Numbered from the stretch's first letter, positions 46,068 to 57,382 are shown. The stretch is 64,000 nucleotides of DNA from Protopterus annectens (GCF_019279795.1 NC_056725.1:1744658689-1744722688), one strand, 5' to 3'. Numbers and translations: made by a program. The notes: generated by a model not told the origin, from the letters alone.

Positions 46068-47400
46068 TTATTTTCTGAAAACTTTACTTTCAAACTCAGT
46101 GGTGCCTTCTTCCAAAGAAGCTGTTATGTCAAAATAGTTGATAATTTTTCCATAGCCACTCAACGTGAATTTTAGAAATGAAGTGCTGGAATTGATGAAA
46201 TCCAATAACTGATGCAATTCCCCTTCAGTTCCTCTCCAAACCAAAATGAGGTCATTAATAAATCTCCTGTAGAAAACCACCTTCTCAAAAAGAGTCTGGG
46301 ATTTTAAGTGCACCTGCTCCCATTAGGCCATGACCAAACTTGCAAATACCGGGGCCACTCTAGAACCCATGGCCACTCCAGAAATTTGTTCATAGTATTT
46401 CCCTTGAAATGCAAAAAAGTTATTTTCTAGGACAGCTTCTAATAAGATATACACTTTGTTAATCATGTTGTTGTCAAATTCTGAAAATTTACTGGGGTAA
46501 CAGCTTACAAATTTGATTCCAAGTGTACAAAGAGACTACATTAAAGGATGCAAAAACATAGCTATCACCGAAATTGGTGATTTCGGTTAATAATCCCAGT
46601 AAGTGCCATGAGTCTTTAAGATAAAATTCTGATTTTTTGAACCATTGGATTGAGTAGATGATCTAAAAAACTAAAATGGCTTCTATTTTGTAGTGGTCAG
46701 TGGCAACTACTGGTCTGAAGGATGGATGAACCCTGTCTTTGTGGATCTTTGGAATTCCGAAGATCTTAGCCATTTTTGGCTGATCAATTTTCAAAAATGT
46801 ATAAATTTCATGGTTGTAGTTCCCTTGACACAGCAAATAGAAAAGGATTGTACCAACATGCAGAAAGCTCCTGTCAACCTCTTCCACTATGATTTCCTTG
46901 TAATTCCTTTAATCAGCCAAAAGACTATTAATAGCCAAATTATAATCCTTGTAGTTCATTAACACAATCATACCCTATTTATCAGCTCTCATCACATGGA
47001 TTTCTTTGTTGGAGGAAAGTTCCCCTAAAGCTTGTCTTTCATCAAAAGTCAGGTTATGCACTTTCAGTTTTTTACCCAACTTTCTTCTTAGGTCCTTCTC
47101 ATGTATACCATGGAAGACCTGCATGGTGTTGTGAAGAGAGGGGTTATATGTGCATCTCCTTATGAATGTGTCTTGGTTCTGGCTGAATTGGGGGATGTTG
47201 TGCAATACAAACTGTAAATTTAGTTTTCTCACATACAATTTGAGATTAATGAAGTCCTTAGTGATGTTGGCTGGCTGGGTGGAATAAAAGAAAAACCCTT
47301 TTCTAATAGTGACACGTGATCTTCATTCAAACACATTACTAAGATTTAAAATTTCTGTGAGTCCAATTATCTTTTCTTTCTGTGTCTCCCTTTCCCTCAG
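46068..47400 (-). pseudogene. Family B PLE reverse transcriptase, broken
   Basis: Pieces in order on the - strand: 47238-46975 ('YVRKLNLQFVLHNI', 'TFDERQALGELSSNKEIHVMRADK', the PLE RT N-terminal block), 46887-46663 ('KMAKIFGIPKIHKD', 'PSFRPVVATD'), and 46313-46068 ('FINDLILVWRGTEGELHQLL', 'INYFDITASLEEG', 'FESKVFRK'). The catalytic motif, YLDD in family A, reads FIND here, so one catalytic Asp has become Asn. Confidence 0.75.
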
Positions 47401-48290
47401 TTCTGTTTCTTCCCCCTGTTATGCCACTGTGGTGTTCTTGTATTGTTGGAGGAGTTCAGGACAAAAAGAGCTGGTGAAAGAACAGGTGATTGCTGAGTAT
47501 TGCCTGAATCTATGGGAAAACGATTTTCTGGATTAGACTGTTCTCCAATCCCCTCATTGGCAATTACTTGCAGCTCTGCAGCATCTACTGTTTGACCTGT
47601 GTCAACACTTGGATGTGTATTAGTGTTTCCATTCAAACAATAAGCCACCCCTAAGCGATATGCTTCTTTGTTTCTCCTGATGTTTCCTTGTTTTCTGTTT
47701 ACAATGGTGGCTACCAATCTGTTGGCTTTGGCTACTATGCTGTCATACAAACTGCCTAATAATCAAAAGCAGCTGTTTCTTTTGACAGCTTCATACAATT
47801 TGTGAATGTTCTCTTCCATTTGGTGAACCTTTGATTTGTAGTCCTCAACCAGCAGTTTCATCAATGAAATGCTAGTGCTGTTGAAAAGTTTCATCAAATC
47901 ATTGTGTAATTGATCTGCTGGTTTTACACCATTAGGAAACTTAAGTATTGTTAAACCTAATGGAACTAACTCAGATCTTATGCCCTCTTCCAAATATAAG
48001 ATCTCATACTGCCATTGTTTATACTTTAAAATCAAATTCTCCAGTTGGAAAATGTCTTTTTGCAGCATTCATAATCATTAATACATGAACTACTGTTTCT
48101 GATTAACACATCTAAATTATACCTGCTTCCAACATTAGTGTCACTGAATGGATTTTCAGTACTTCTAAATAAGTTGTCAAATAAACTGTTCATACCTTGT
48201 GTATGTATTGTTGATGGTCCATTACTGGCAACAGGATTTACCACAGAGTTACTAGCACCAGCTCCGTTCAATTCAAAGTTGAAAACTGTG
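47397..48290 (-). pseudogene. Family B PLE N-terminal domain
   Basis: 48271-48032 gives an Asn/Ser-rich start ('VNPVASNGPSTIHTQGMNSL', 'ENPFSDTN'). 48068-47763 gives a helical segment with 'LVPLGLTILKFPNGVKPADQ', 'LMKLFNSTSISLMKLL', 'HQMEENIHKL'. 47750-47397 is a Thr/Asn-rich linker. The same 'P-GL----PNG' segment and following coiled coil occur in family C, so this is a real conserved module. Confidence 0.65.
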
Positions 48291-48483
48291 TTGACTGATG
48301 TCCCAGGTAGTCTGTTGTTGTGGTTCCTTCACTTAAAGCCCTCCAAAAGACCGCAGACATCCGAAACTGCCACTGTGAGTCTTTGTGTGTAAAAAACAAG
48401 TTGATGTATGGAAAGGTCTAGATTTTCATCTTGAGGAGACAGGCCTCCAAATATACAGGATTACCACAAAAGAAAACTTCAAA

Positions 48484-49494
48484 AATAACCAAAGCAGTGT
48501 ACAATTTAAAGAAACAGGAAACTGCTAAAATAATTCCACAACAGCAAGTAAGGAAACAGTCTCTAACACAGGTTTTTACTGATGTAACACTTTCGTTCTT
48601 TTATTTAACTAAAACATCATCAGAGTTAAAAACATGTAGAAACTGGAGTTTAAAAACAGTGTCATGTTATCACATGATTCAACCCAACCAATGATACTAA
48701 CTCAGGAGCTTGCTAATTTTCTTAAAGAGACAGTGTATCTAACAATCATTAAAAAGACACAATGTGTATTTAAAATACAAAATGTAATCTGATGGTTTAA
48801 TTTATGTTATCATCCACTTCAGACAGACTTGAAAAATTTCAAATATGAAATATCAGTACTCCTATAATAGCATTAATGTCATTTCACAGCCTTTGGGCCA
48901 AAAGAAAACATTGAATGTTTATGGATTCATTGAGACCAGGTGGTTTGTCAGCACAAAGCCTTATCTGCCAACCTGATTCATGGCATTCCAGTTGGACATT
49001 ATAGCTGCCAGCAAAGTCATTCATGCTTACTAAGTCAAGCACAAAGAACAGGAATTTTCTGAAATGTGCACACATAAGTGAATGTTTGGCGAGGGCATTC
49101 ACAGTATCCTCCTTGATAGCCAAACAATGTTTATAAATTTTTCTGGACAGCATTCTAAAGTTTTCCCTACATACCAACCTGAGCATGAATCACAGGTTGC
49201 CAGGTAAACCACCCCTTGTGAATTACAATTGTACCTGGCTCCAGCCCAAAGGTGAAAATTCAGTGCCCTAATTTGTACATTTGAATTGTTTTATATAAAT
49301 TGGCACTGCTTACACTTGATACACTTATATGCGGCAAAAGAATTCTGTGTGTCAGTTGGTCTCTTACTCTCAATTTCCAGTAAGGATTTCACATTTCAGC
49401 TTCTTTTGTAAGTGGATGCAGGACTTCCACCTAAGATCTTGCATAATTCCATGTTTCCCAAGGTGACTTTCCAGTTATCAAAAAATCCTTGGTG
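48484..49494 (-). repeat. Family B PLE pseudo-LTR, 5' copy
   Basis: A head-to-tail truncated copy preceding the full element: GIY-YIG C-terminus (49186-48884: 'LSRKIYKHCLAIKEDTVNALAKHSLM', 'PPGLNESI'), 3' untranslated DNA and a decayed hammerhead. It is cut at about 49494, where the similarity to 44275 ends. Confidence 0.75.
48585..48630 (-). ncRNA. Hammerhead ribozyme relic, family B 5' copy
   Basis: Read on the - strand: CTGATGA (48623-48617), then TGTTTTAGTT...AAGAAC, GAAA (48594-48591), GTG. The core boxes are present but the stem II base adjoining the first box is changed (ATG instead of AAG), unlike the 43355 copy. Confidence 0.55.
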
Positions 49495-50089
49495 ACAGCA
49501 GTATGATGGTTCCCCAGGGTGCCCTGTTCTCCTTACCGGCCTTGAACATTGGTAAAAGAAAGTCTGGGAGAGGCTAATTGGGTTCAGTAGACCACGTTTT
49601 TGAGGTAAAGCCTCTGGGAGTATCTGCTGGTCAGCACATGGGGAACCAATAAAAAAATAAATAAAATAAAAAGTATAGTCTTGTTCAATACTCCACTCTA
49701 GTAAGTTAGCTGACATTATACCATTTTGAACACATGCCATAAAATGTTTTGTTATGTGTGGTTTAGAAGGTTTTGAACTCTCATTTTAAAGTGGTGGGAT
49801 AGCATAAATCAAAGCATTTCTATACCATGTCCTTAGGCATCACCCCATAGTAGTAAAAAATATGCTACACATTCTTAGTGATTATTTATTTTCAATTCTG
49901 CCATATACTAGCTGTGGAGTAATTTGAAAAACACACATTTTCATAATGGAAATACATGTAATTTTGCAAAATATTGGGGTGCAGAAGCAGTGTCCCAATA
50001 CTATGTTGATAGCAGATCACAAGAAGGCATATCCTATAGTAAAAGTAAATATCGATCACAAGAAGGCATATCCTCAAATATAAATAAAT
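49495..50089. other. Non-coding DNA between family B and family C segments
   Basis: No protein signature. The phrase gatcacaagaaggcatatcc occurs twice 41 bp apart (about 50014 and 50055). Confidence 0.5.
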
Positions 50090-50477
50090 ATCACACAGGT
50101 AAAACACAGGCTCCCAATGGTCAATGAAGGCTGGTGATGCAGCTACAAAGAGGCTAAAACATATCTAGCATATACACTGTTTATTCCCGCTTTCGTCAAA
50201 GACTTCTTCAGAATAAAAAAAATCAACAAACATCTTAATTTTATATACACTCAAATAAAAACAATCAATCAATTAAACAATTACATCATTAAATAATTGA
50301 CATTTAAAATCCATAGGTCCTAAAAACCTTAAAAAATCAAGTATTTTCTGTAACCAACAATTACATATGTCTACCTTTTAACTTTTTGTTTTTTAAAAAA
50401 CACTTTATGTTAATAGACTCATTTAAGCCTCATTTCCTATCGGCACCTAATTTAATCTGCCATAAAGTTTCTTTCTG
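50090..50477 (-). mobile_element. Family C PLE 3' end, separated by family A insertion
   Basis: On the - strand this reads the last codons of the family C protein ('QKETLWQIKLGADRK', stop, 'GLNE'), a 3' untranslated region and hammerhead. The missing upstream part lies at 57569 onward: cataaagtttctttctg occurs at both 50461-50477 and 57569-57585. It is therefore the detached tail of the 57569-60926 element. Confidence 0.8.
50181..50218 (-). ncRNA. Hammerhead ribozyme motif, family C
   Basis: Read on the - strand: CTGAAGA (50211-50205), stem II AGTC-TT-TGAC, GAAA (50194-50191), GCGGG. A minimal hammerhead with a very short stem II loop; both core boxes fit the consensus. Confidence 0.75.
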
Positions 50478-53413
50478 GGCACGAGAGGAATGAAAAAGAT
50501 GGTACTGAAGACCTTGAAGAGGGTGAATCCACAAACCCCACTAACAATTGGAATGTAGTCAGAAGAAGTAATAGGAATAAGAACAAAACAGGGGGGACGG
50601 AGGCTCAACCTTCAAATGCTGCCCACTTGAATAATGACCATCAGCATTTTTTAGGGAAAGCCCCGAATCAAGAGCAGGGGAGGAAAAAGAACAAGAAGTG
50701 GAAGAATTGAATCCCCAAATACTCACCTTAGATACTTCTAACTACCCTAAAATTGTCAAGAACAGGAAAGGGGACTTTATTATATATAATTTTTCTTCGC
50801 TTGTCCTTGAGACAGAATTGGTTGAGCTACTTTCTTTAGGGTATAATTTTGTTCCATCTAAACATTTTGACATAGTTAAAGTACTTATCGACCTTAAATG
50901 CTATGTTAGGAAGCTTAATTTAAAGCTTCTATTCAATAACACTACTGGAGAAGAGAGAAATGGCTTGAAACTTCCGAGCATTTTTAACCCCCCTTTACAT
51001 GTAGGACTACGCATTTTTGAAAATGCATGTGAGTTAGATATCAGACACTTGGATAAAAGGAAGGGGGCTACGAAAAGTACTTTTAACATAACAAAAGACC
51101 AGTTGCAGGCCCTTAACCAATTTAAAGACTCCTGCGTCAGAGTTATGAAACCAGACAAAGGAGGGGGGCTTGTTGTTTTTGAATACGAATTGTATAATGA
51201 AAAAATGTTAACAATTCTGGATACACCTGCATACAATCCTTCTTCTCTTAATGAGATGAATACTTGTGTGCAAAGAACAAAGGGTTATTTTAGGGACTTG
51301 TTCATCGAAGGAAGGATAGACCATGATACTTATGATTATATTAACATCACACAACCAAGGACGCCCGTCATGTTTGGTATACCCAAGACTCATAAGAATC
51401 TTGGTGACCCACCTATGAGGGCTCTTGTTGATGGAAGGTCCTCTGTCTCATATCCAACAGCTAAGTACATTGACTTTTTGTTAAACAAATACTTGCAATA
51501 CATTCCAAGCATATGTAAGGACTCATGGAGCTTTTTAGGAAGTATTAATAATATTTCCTTTGACAGTGGGTACAATTTCTTAACAGTCGACGTTGTCGAC
51601 TTATATACTTCAATACCACATTTGGAGGCTATAGAATGGTTGGATTTGTTACTAACTGAATTAAATGCACCAAAAGAGGAGACCAATAATATAACTGAAC
51701 TCTTAGACATAGTTCTATCCTCTAATTTCTTTGTTTTTGGAAGAGACTTTTTCATTCAGAAACAAGGAGTCGCTATGGGCTCTCCATGTGGTGCCATAGT
51801 GGCGAACCTGTTTATGGCGTATTGGGAGAGGAAATTTGTTCTGAATCACCCATTATGGAAGGATAGAATACGCCACTACACTAGATACCTTGACGATATT
51901 TTCATTTTGTTCAAGGGCAATGAAGATGAGGCATGTCTCTTGGTAGATTATTTCAATGGTACAACAGATTTCCTCAGGTTCACATCTAAGTTTGATACCA
52001 ATGAAATAGACTACTTGGACGTGAAACTGAGGAAGGATCTTGTGAACCACAGATTCACCTCGTCCATCTTTCGAAAGGATACATACATTAACTCATTCCT
52101 ACACTACACAAGTGCCCACCCATATAAGTTAAAGAAAGGAATTGTTAAAGGCCAACTTGTGAGGGCGGTCAGGATGTGTAGTGAATTAAAAGATTTCGAG
52201 GAAGAATGTATTTTGTTGAACAGTTTCTTCCTGGATAGAGGTTATCCTACCTCTTTGATTGAGGAGGTGATACTGGAAGTTTCCAATAAGAGAGTTAATG
52301 GAATAATTTGCCCTTTAATATCTAGTGACCGTAATAAGATTTCCATTGAAGAAGGGGCTACAACTGGTTTGATAGAAACAGGTTTCAGCCCTGGCACTGC
52401 GACAGAGGAACCTAGGTGTGACTTCTCCTTGTCCTTCTCCACTATTTATAATTTGAATTCTAAAGAACTATCAGATATTATTGTGAAGAATTGGTACTTT
52501 ATTACTAATAATTCTTTTCTCGTGGAGAAATTAGGTAATAGACCTAAAGTTACATTTAGGAGAGGTAGTAACATTAAAGAGCTGTTACAAACCAATGCAC
52601 CAAACTATAGCCTTCAAAAAACCAAAGGGTGCTTCACTTGTGGGTCCTGTAACTGGTGCCATGTTGTGAAATCCGGTAGTTCTTTTAGTATAGGACAACA
52701 AAGATTTTGGATTAATCACAAAATAAATTGTGACACAAAATCAGTTGTATATGTGGCTCTCTGTGTTTGCTGTCCGGCATTTTATGTCGGAAAGACTGAC
52801 AGAAAATTCAGAGAGCGCATATATCAACATATATATGCCATCAGAAACAACAAAACTGAGAATGCTCTTGCCAAACATGTTGAATTTAATCAAGGACATA
52901 GTTTTGTTTTCATGGGCATTGACTGTAAACAAAAATCTATTAGGGGAGGACCTACCTCCTTGTTGTTAGAAACTTTAGAATTATACTGGCAACTCAAACT
53001 GGATGCCTTTAATATGCCAGGTTTAAACGAAAGTTGTAATATAGCCCCTGTGCTAAAATATAAGGCTTATTTACGTTGATGAACTTGCTCCGCATTAAGA
53101 AATTACTTATGACAGGTTTTGGCCAGTATATTTAACCTGTGTACACTTGATTATACATATTTAGTTATACTTGATTTTTAGTCCTTTTACATTTTATATT
53201 AAAATAGGGCTTACTTATAACAACAGATATGTATTTTTCACAAAGTCTTCTTATTAACATATGGATATGATACATCTCTGTTGCTAATTGTTTAAAAAAA
53301 TTTTTAGGATCGACCATTAGGATCGATTTGGAAAATAACTTAAAGAAAAACTGTTTGTAACTTTTAAGGAAGTGATGTTTTAACAATGTCAGCTGATTTT
53401 AATTAGGCTGCTT
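50478..53413 (+). mobile_element. Penelope-like element, family A, copy 1
   Basis: Inserted into family C at the 17-bp site given above. The 5' end (50478) lacks the N-terminal module seen in families B and C, so it is 5'-truncated. The first about 75 codons (50490-50708: 'NEKDGTEDLEEGESTNPTNN', then 'GRKKNKKWKN') are in the +1 frame relative to the main ORF. Then come the 793-codon frame and 3' untranslated DNA. The duplication junction at 53413 removes its hammerhead end, which survives only after copy 2. Confidence 0.85.
50698..53079 (+). CDS. PLE polyprotein, RT plus GIY-YIG, uninterrupted
   Basis: 793 codons without a stop; no ATG starts it, and the frame is open from 50641 (the listed start is a GTG). 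Modules: N-terminal 'LGYNFVPSKHFDIVKVLIDL' (about 40-60); RT with 'VRVMKPDKGG' (about 145), 'FGIPKTHKNLGDPPMRALVD' (about 225), 'VDVVDLYTSIPH' (motif A, about 300), 'GVAMGSPCGAIVANLFM' (motif B, about 357) and 'YLDDIFILF' (motif C, about 397); linker; cysteine cluster 'CFTCGSCNWC' (about 645); GIY-YIG core 'VVYVALC...FYVGKTDRKF' (683-702), 'RERIYQHIYAI', N-AL-H, and terminal 'PGLNES'. All RT and nuclease residues I can judge are present. The protein would make cDNA by target-primed synthesis after GIY-YIG nicking. Upstream sequence suggests a longer protein reached by a -1 shift. Confidence 0.9.
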   Translation: MEELNPQILTLDTSNYPKIVKNRKGDFIIYNFSSLVLETELVELLSLGYNFVPSKHFDIVKVLIDLKCYVRKLNLKLLFNNTTGEERNGLKLPSIFNPPLHVGLRIFENACELDIRHLDKRKGATKSTFNITKDQLQALNQFKDSCVRVMKPDKGGGLVVFEYELYNEKMLTILDTPAYNPSSLNEMNTCVQRTKGYFRDLFIEGRIDHDTYDYINITQPRTPVMFGIPKTHKNLGDPPMRALVDGRSSVSYPTAKYIDFLLNKYLQYIPSICKDSWSFLGSINNISFDSGYNFLTVDVVDLYTSIPHLEAIEWLDLLLTELNAPKEETNNITELLDIVLSSNFFVFGRDFFIQKQGVAMGSPCGAIVANLFMAYWERKFVLNHPLWKDRIRHYTRYLDDIFILFKGNEDEACLLVDYFNGTTDFLRFTSKFDTNEIDYLDVKLRKDLVNHRFTSSIFRKDTYINSFLHYTSAHPYKLKKGIVKGQLVRAVRMCSELKDFEEECILLNSFFLDRGYPTSLIEEVILEVSNKRVNGIICPLISSDRNKISIEEGATTGLIETGFSPGTATEEPRCDFSLSFSTIYNLNSKELSDIIVKNWYFITNNSFLVEKLGNRPKVTFRRGSNIKELLQTNAPNYSLQKTKGCFTCGSCNWCHVVKSGSSFSIGQQRFWINHKINCDTKSVVYVALCVCCPAFYVGKTDRKFRERIYQHIYAIRNNKTENALAKHVEFNQGHSFVFMGIDCKQKSIRGGPTSLLLETLELYWQLKLDAFNMPGLNESCNIAPVLKYKAYLR

Positions 53414-54194
53414 TCACATTTCAGCTTCTTTTGTAAGTGGATGCAGGACTTCCACCTAAGATCTTGCATAATTCCATGTTTCCCAAGGTGACTTTCCAGT
53501 TATCAAAAAATCCTTGGTGACAGCAGTATGATGGTTCCCCAGGGTGCCCTGTTCTCCCCTTGAACATTGGTAAAAGAAAGTCTGGGAGAGGCTAATTGGG
53601 TTCAATAGACCACGTTTTTGAGGTAAAGCCTCTGGGAGTATCTGCTGGTCAGCACATGGGGAACCAATAAAAAAATAAATAAAATAAAAGTATAGTCTTG
53701 TTCAATACTCCACTCTAGTAAGTTAGCTGACATTATACCATTTTGAACACATGCCATAAAATGTTTTGTTATGTGTGGTTTAGAAGGTTTTGAACTCTCA
53801 TTTTAAAGTGGTGGGATAGCATAAATCAAAGCATTTCTATACCATGTCCTTAGGCATCACCCCATAGTAGTAAAAAATATGCTACACATTCTTAGTGATT
53901 ATTTATTTTCAATTCTGCCATATACTAGCTGTGGAGTAATTTGAAAACACACATTTTCATCATGGAAATACATTTAATTTTGCAAAATATTGGGGTGCAG
54001 AAGCAGTGTCCCAATACTATGTTGATAGCAGATCACAAGAAGGCATATCCTATAGTAAAAGTAAATATCGATCACAAGAAGGCATATCCTCAAATATAAA
54101 TAAATATCACACAGGTAAAAAACAGGCTCCCAATGGTCAATGAAGGCTGGTGATGCAGCTACAAAGAGGCTAAAACATATCTAGCATATACACT

Positions 54195-54230
54195 GTTTAT
54201 TCCTGCCACAAAGACTTCTTCAGAATAAAA
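54195..54230 (-). ncRNA. Hammerhead relic, family C tail in duplication unit 2
   Basis: Counterpart of 50181-50218. CTGAAGA remains (54223-54217), but the stretch carrying GAAA and GCGG is replaced by a shorter, altered one, so no ribozyme can form as written. Confidence 0.6.
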
Positions 54231-54700
54231 AAAATCAACAAACATCTTAATTTTATATACACTCAAATAAAAACAATCAATCAATTAAACAATTACATCA
54301 TTAAATAATTGACATTTAAAATCCATAGGTCCTAAAAACCTTAAAAAATCAAGTATTTTCTGTAACCACCAATTACATATGTCTACCTTTAACTTTTTGT
54401 TTTTTAAAAAACACTTTATGTTAATAGACTCATTTAAGCCTCATTTCCTATCGGCACCTAATTTAATCTGCCATAAAGTTTCTTTCTGGGCAGAGAGGAA
54501 TGAAAAGATGGTACTGAAGACCTTGAAGAGGGTGAATCCACAAACCCACTAACAATTGGAATGTAGTCAGAAGAAGTAATAGGAATAAGAACAAAATAGG
54601 GGGACGGTCAACCTTCAAATGCTGCCCACTTGAATAATGATCATCAGCATTTTTTAGGGAAAGCCCCGAATCAAGAGCAGGGGAGGAAAAAGAACAAGAA

Positions 54701-57048
54701 GTGGAAGAATTGAATCCCCAAATACTCACCTTAGATACTTCTAACTACCCTAAAATTGTCAAGAACAGGAAAGGGGACTTTATTATATATAATTTTTCTT
54801 CGCTTGTCCTTGAGACAGAATTGGTTGAGCTACTTTCTTTAGGGTATAATTTTGTTCCATCTAAACATTTTGACATAGTTAAAGTACTTATCGACCTTTA
54901 AATGCTATGTTAGGAAGCTTAATTTAAAGCTTCTATTCAATAACACTACTGGAGAAGAGAGTAATGGCTTGAAACTTCCGAGCATTTTTAACCCCCCTTT
55001 ACATGTAGGACTACGATTTTGAAAATGCATGTGAGTTAGATATCAGACACTTGGATAAAAGGAAGGGGCTACGAAAAGTACTTTTAACATAACAAAAGAC
55101 CAGTTGCAGGCCTTAACAATTTAAAGACTCGCCAGAGTTATGAAACCAGACAAAGGAGGGGGGCTTGTTGTTTTTGAATACGAATTGTATAATGAAAAAA
55201 TGTTAACAATTCTGGATACACCTGCATACAATCCTTCTTCTCTTAATGAGATGAATACTTGTGTGCAAAGAACAAAGGCTTATTTCAGGGACTTGTTCAT
55301 CAAGGAAGGATAGACCATGATACTTATGATTATATTAACATCACACAACCAAGGACGCCGTCATGTTTGGTATACCCAAGATTCATAAGAATCTTGGTGA
55401 CCCACCTATGAGGGCTCTTGTTGATGGAAGGTCCTCTATCTCATACCCAACAGCTAAGTACATTGACTTTTTGTTAAACAAATACTTGCAATACATTCCA
55501 AGCATATGTAAGGACTCATGGAGCTTTTTAGGAAGTATTAATAATATTTCCTTTGACAGTGGGTACAATTTCTTAACAGTCGACGTTTTCGACTTATATA
55601 CTTCAATACCACATTTGGAGGCTATAGAATGGTTGGAATTGTTACTAACTGAATTAAATGCACCAAAAGAGGAGACCAATAATATAACTGAACTCTTAGA
55701 CATAGTTCTATCCTCTAATTTCTTTTGTTTTTGGAAGAGACTTTTCATTCAGAAACAAGGAGTCCATGTGGTGCCATAGTGGCGAACCTGTTTATGTATG
55801 GGAGAGGAAATTTGTTCTGAATCACCCATTATGGAAGGATAGAATACGCCACTACACTAGATACCTTGACGATATTTTCATTTTGTTCAAGGGCAATGAA
55901 GATGAGGCATGTCTCTTGGTAGATTATTTCAATGGTACAACAGATTTCAGGTTCACATCTAAGTTTGATACCAATGAAATAGACTACTTGGACGTGAAAC
56001 TGAGGAAGGATCTTGTGAACCACAGATTCACCTCGTCCATCTTCGAAAGGATACATACATTAACTCATTCCTACACTACACAAGTGCCCACCCATATAAG
56101 TTAAAGAAAGGAATTGTTAAAGGCCAACTTGTGAGGGCGGTCAGGATGTGTAGTGAATTAAAAGATTTTGAGGAAGAATGTATTTTGTTGAACAGTTTCT
56201 TCCTGGATAGAGGTTATCCTACCTCTTTGATTGAGGAGGTGATACTGGAAGTTTCCAATAAGAGAGTTAATGGAATAATTTGCCCTTTAATATCTAGTGA
56301 CCGTAATAAGATTTCCATTGAAGAAGGGGCTACAACTGGTTTGATAGAAACAGGTTTCAGCCCTGGCACTGCGACAGAGGAACCTAGGTGTGACTTCTCC
56401 TTGTCCTTCTCCACTATTTATAATTTGAATTCTAAAGAACTATCAGATATTATTGTGAAGAATTGGTACTTTATTACTAATAATTCTTTTCTCGTGGAGA
56501 AATTAGGTAATAGACCTAAAGTTACATTTAGGAGAGGTAGTAACATTAAAGAGCTGTTACAAACCAATGCACCAAACTATAGCCTTCAAAACCAAAGGGT
56601 GCTTCACTTGTGGGTCCTGTAACTGGTGCCATGTTGTGAAATCCGTAGTTCTTTTAGTATAGGACAACAAAGATTTTGGATTAATCACAAAATAAATTGT
56701 GACACAAAATCAGTTGTATATGTGGCTCTCTGTGTTTGCTGTCCGGCATTTTATGTCGGAAAGACTGACAGAAAATTCAGAGAGCGCATATATCAACATA
56801 TATATGCCATCAGAAACAACAAAACTGAGAATGCTCTTGCCAAACATGTTGAATTTAATCAAGGACATAGTTTTGTTTTTATGGGCATTGACTGTAAACA
56901 AAAATCTATTAGGGGAGGACCTACCTCCTTGTTGTTAGAAACTTTAGAATTATACTGGCAACTCAAACTGGATGCCTTTAATATGCCAGGTTTAAACGAA
57001 AGTTGTAATATAGCCCCTGTGCTAAAATATAAGGCTTATTTACGTTGA
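54701..57048 (+). pseudogene. PLE polyprotein, second copy, frameshifted
   Basis: The same protein as 50698-53079 broken into at least five frames: 54701-54901 (a one-base T insertion creates a stop), 55363-55779, 55766-56104, 56131-56622 and 56626-57048. Motif B is damaged by a deletion that removes MGS and neighbouring residues (about 55763), whereas 'YLDDIF' and the GIY-YIG domain are intact. Confidence 0.9.
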
Positions 57049-57382
57049 TGAACTTGCTCCGCATTAAGAAATTACTTATGACAGGTTTTGGCCAGTACAT
57101 TTAACCTGTGTACACTTGATTATACATATTTAGTTATACTTGATTTTTAGTCCTTTTACATTTTATATTAAAATAGGGCTTACTTATAACAACAGATATG
57201 TATTTTCCACAAAGTCTTCTTATTAACATATGGATATGATACATCTCTGTTGCTAATTGTTTAAAAAATTTTTTAGGATCGACCATTAGGATCGATTTGG
57301 AAAATAACTTAAAGAAAAACTGTTTGTAACTTTTAAGGAAGTGATGTTTTAACAATGTCAGCTGATTTTAATTAGGCTGCTT

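Larger units (their letters stand above)
43256..49494 (-). mobile_element. Penelope-like element, family B, with ~1-kb direct repeats
   Basis: A - strand PLE with two direct copies of about 1 kb of its 3' region (43256-44275 and 48484-49494), each made of GIY-YIG C-terminus, 3' untranslated DNA and a hammerhead. This is the PLE pseudo-LTR arrangement, in which the upstream repeat is a truncated copy lying head-to-tail before the full one. The coding region runs from about 48300 down to 43680: N-terminal coiled domain, RT pieces, GIY-YIG. A 1.4-kb L2-like LINE (44615-46050, + strand) interrupts it between the post-RT 'FRK' block and the 'KKGVVKGQF' block. Many frameshifts; inactive. Confidence 0.8.
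49389..53413 (+). repeat. 4-kb tandem duplication, unit 1
   Basis: 4025 bp beginning tcacatttcagcttctttt and ending ggctgctt. It contains the end of the family B 5' repeat, a non-coding stretch, the family C PLE 3' end (50090-50477) and most of family A PLE including its full ORF. The next 3969 bp repeat it head-to-tail. The junction (53413/53414) is abrupt, with only two bases of microhomology, and falls inside the family A 3' untranslated region. Confidence 0.9.
53414..57382 (+). repeat. 4-kb tandem duplication, unit 2 (indel-rich)
   Basis: 3969 bp matching unit 1 in order. Differences are chiefly small deletions of 1-12 bases (for example at 54205, 55131, 55760, 55795), with few substitutions. 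Many fall at CpG or homopolymer positions. This is unlike ordinary neutral divergence and may reflect sequencing or assembly error (see findings). Confidence 0.9.
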
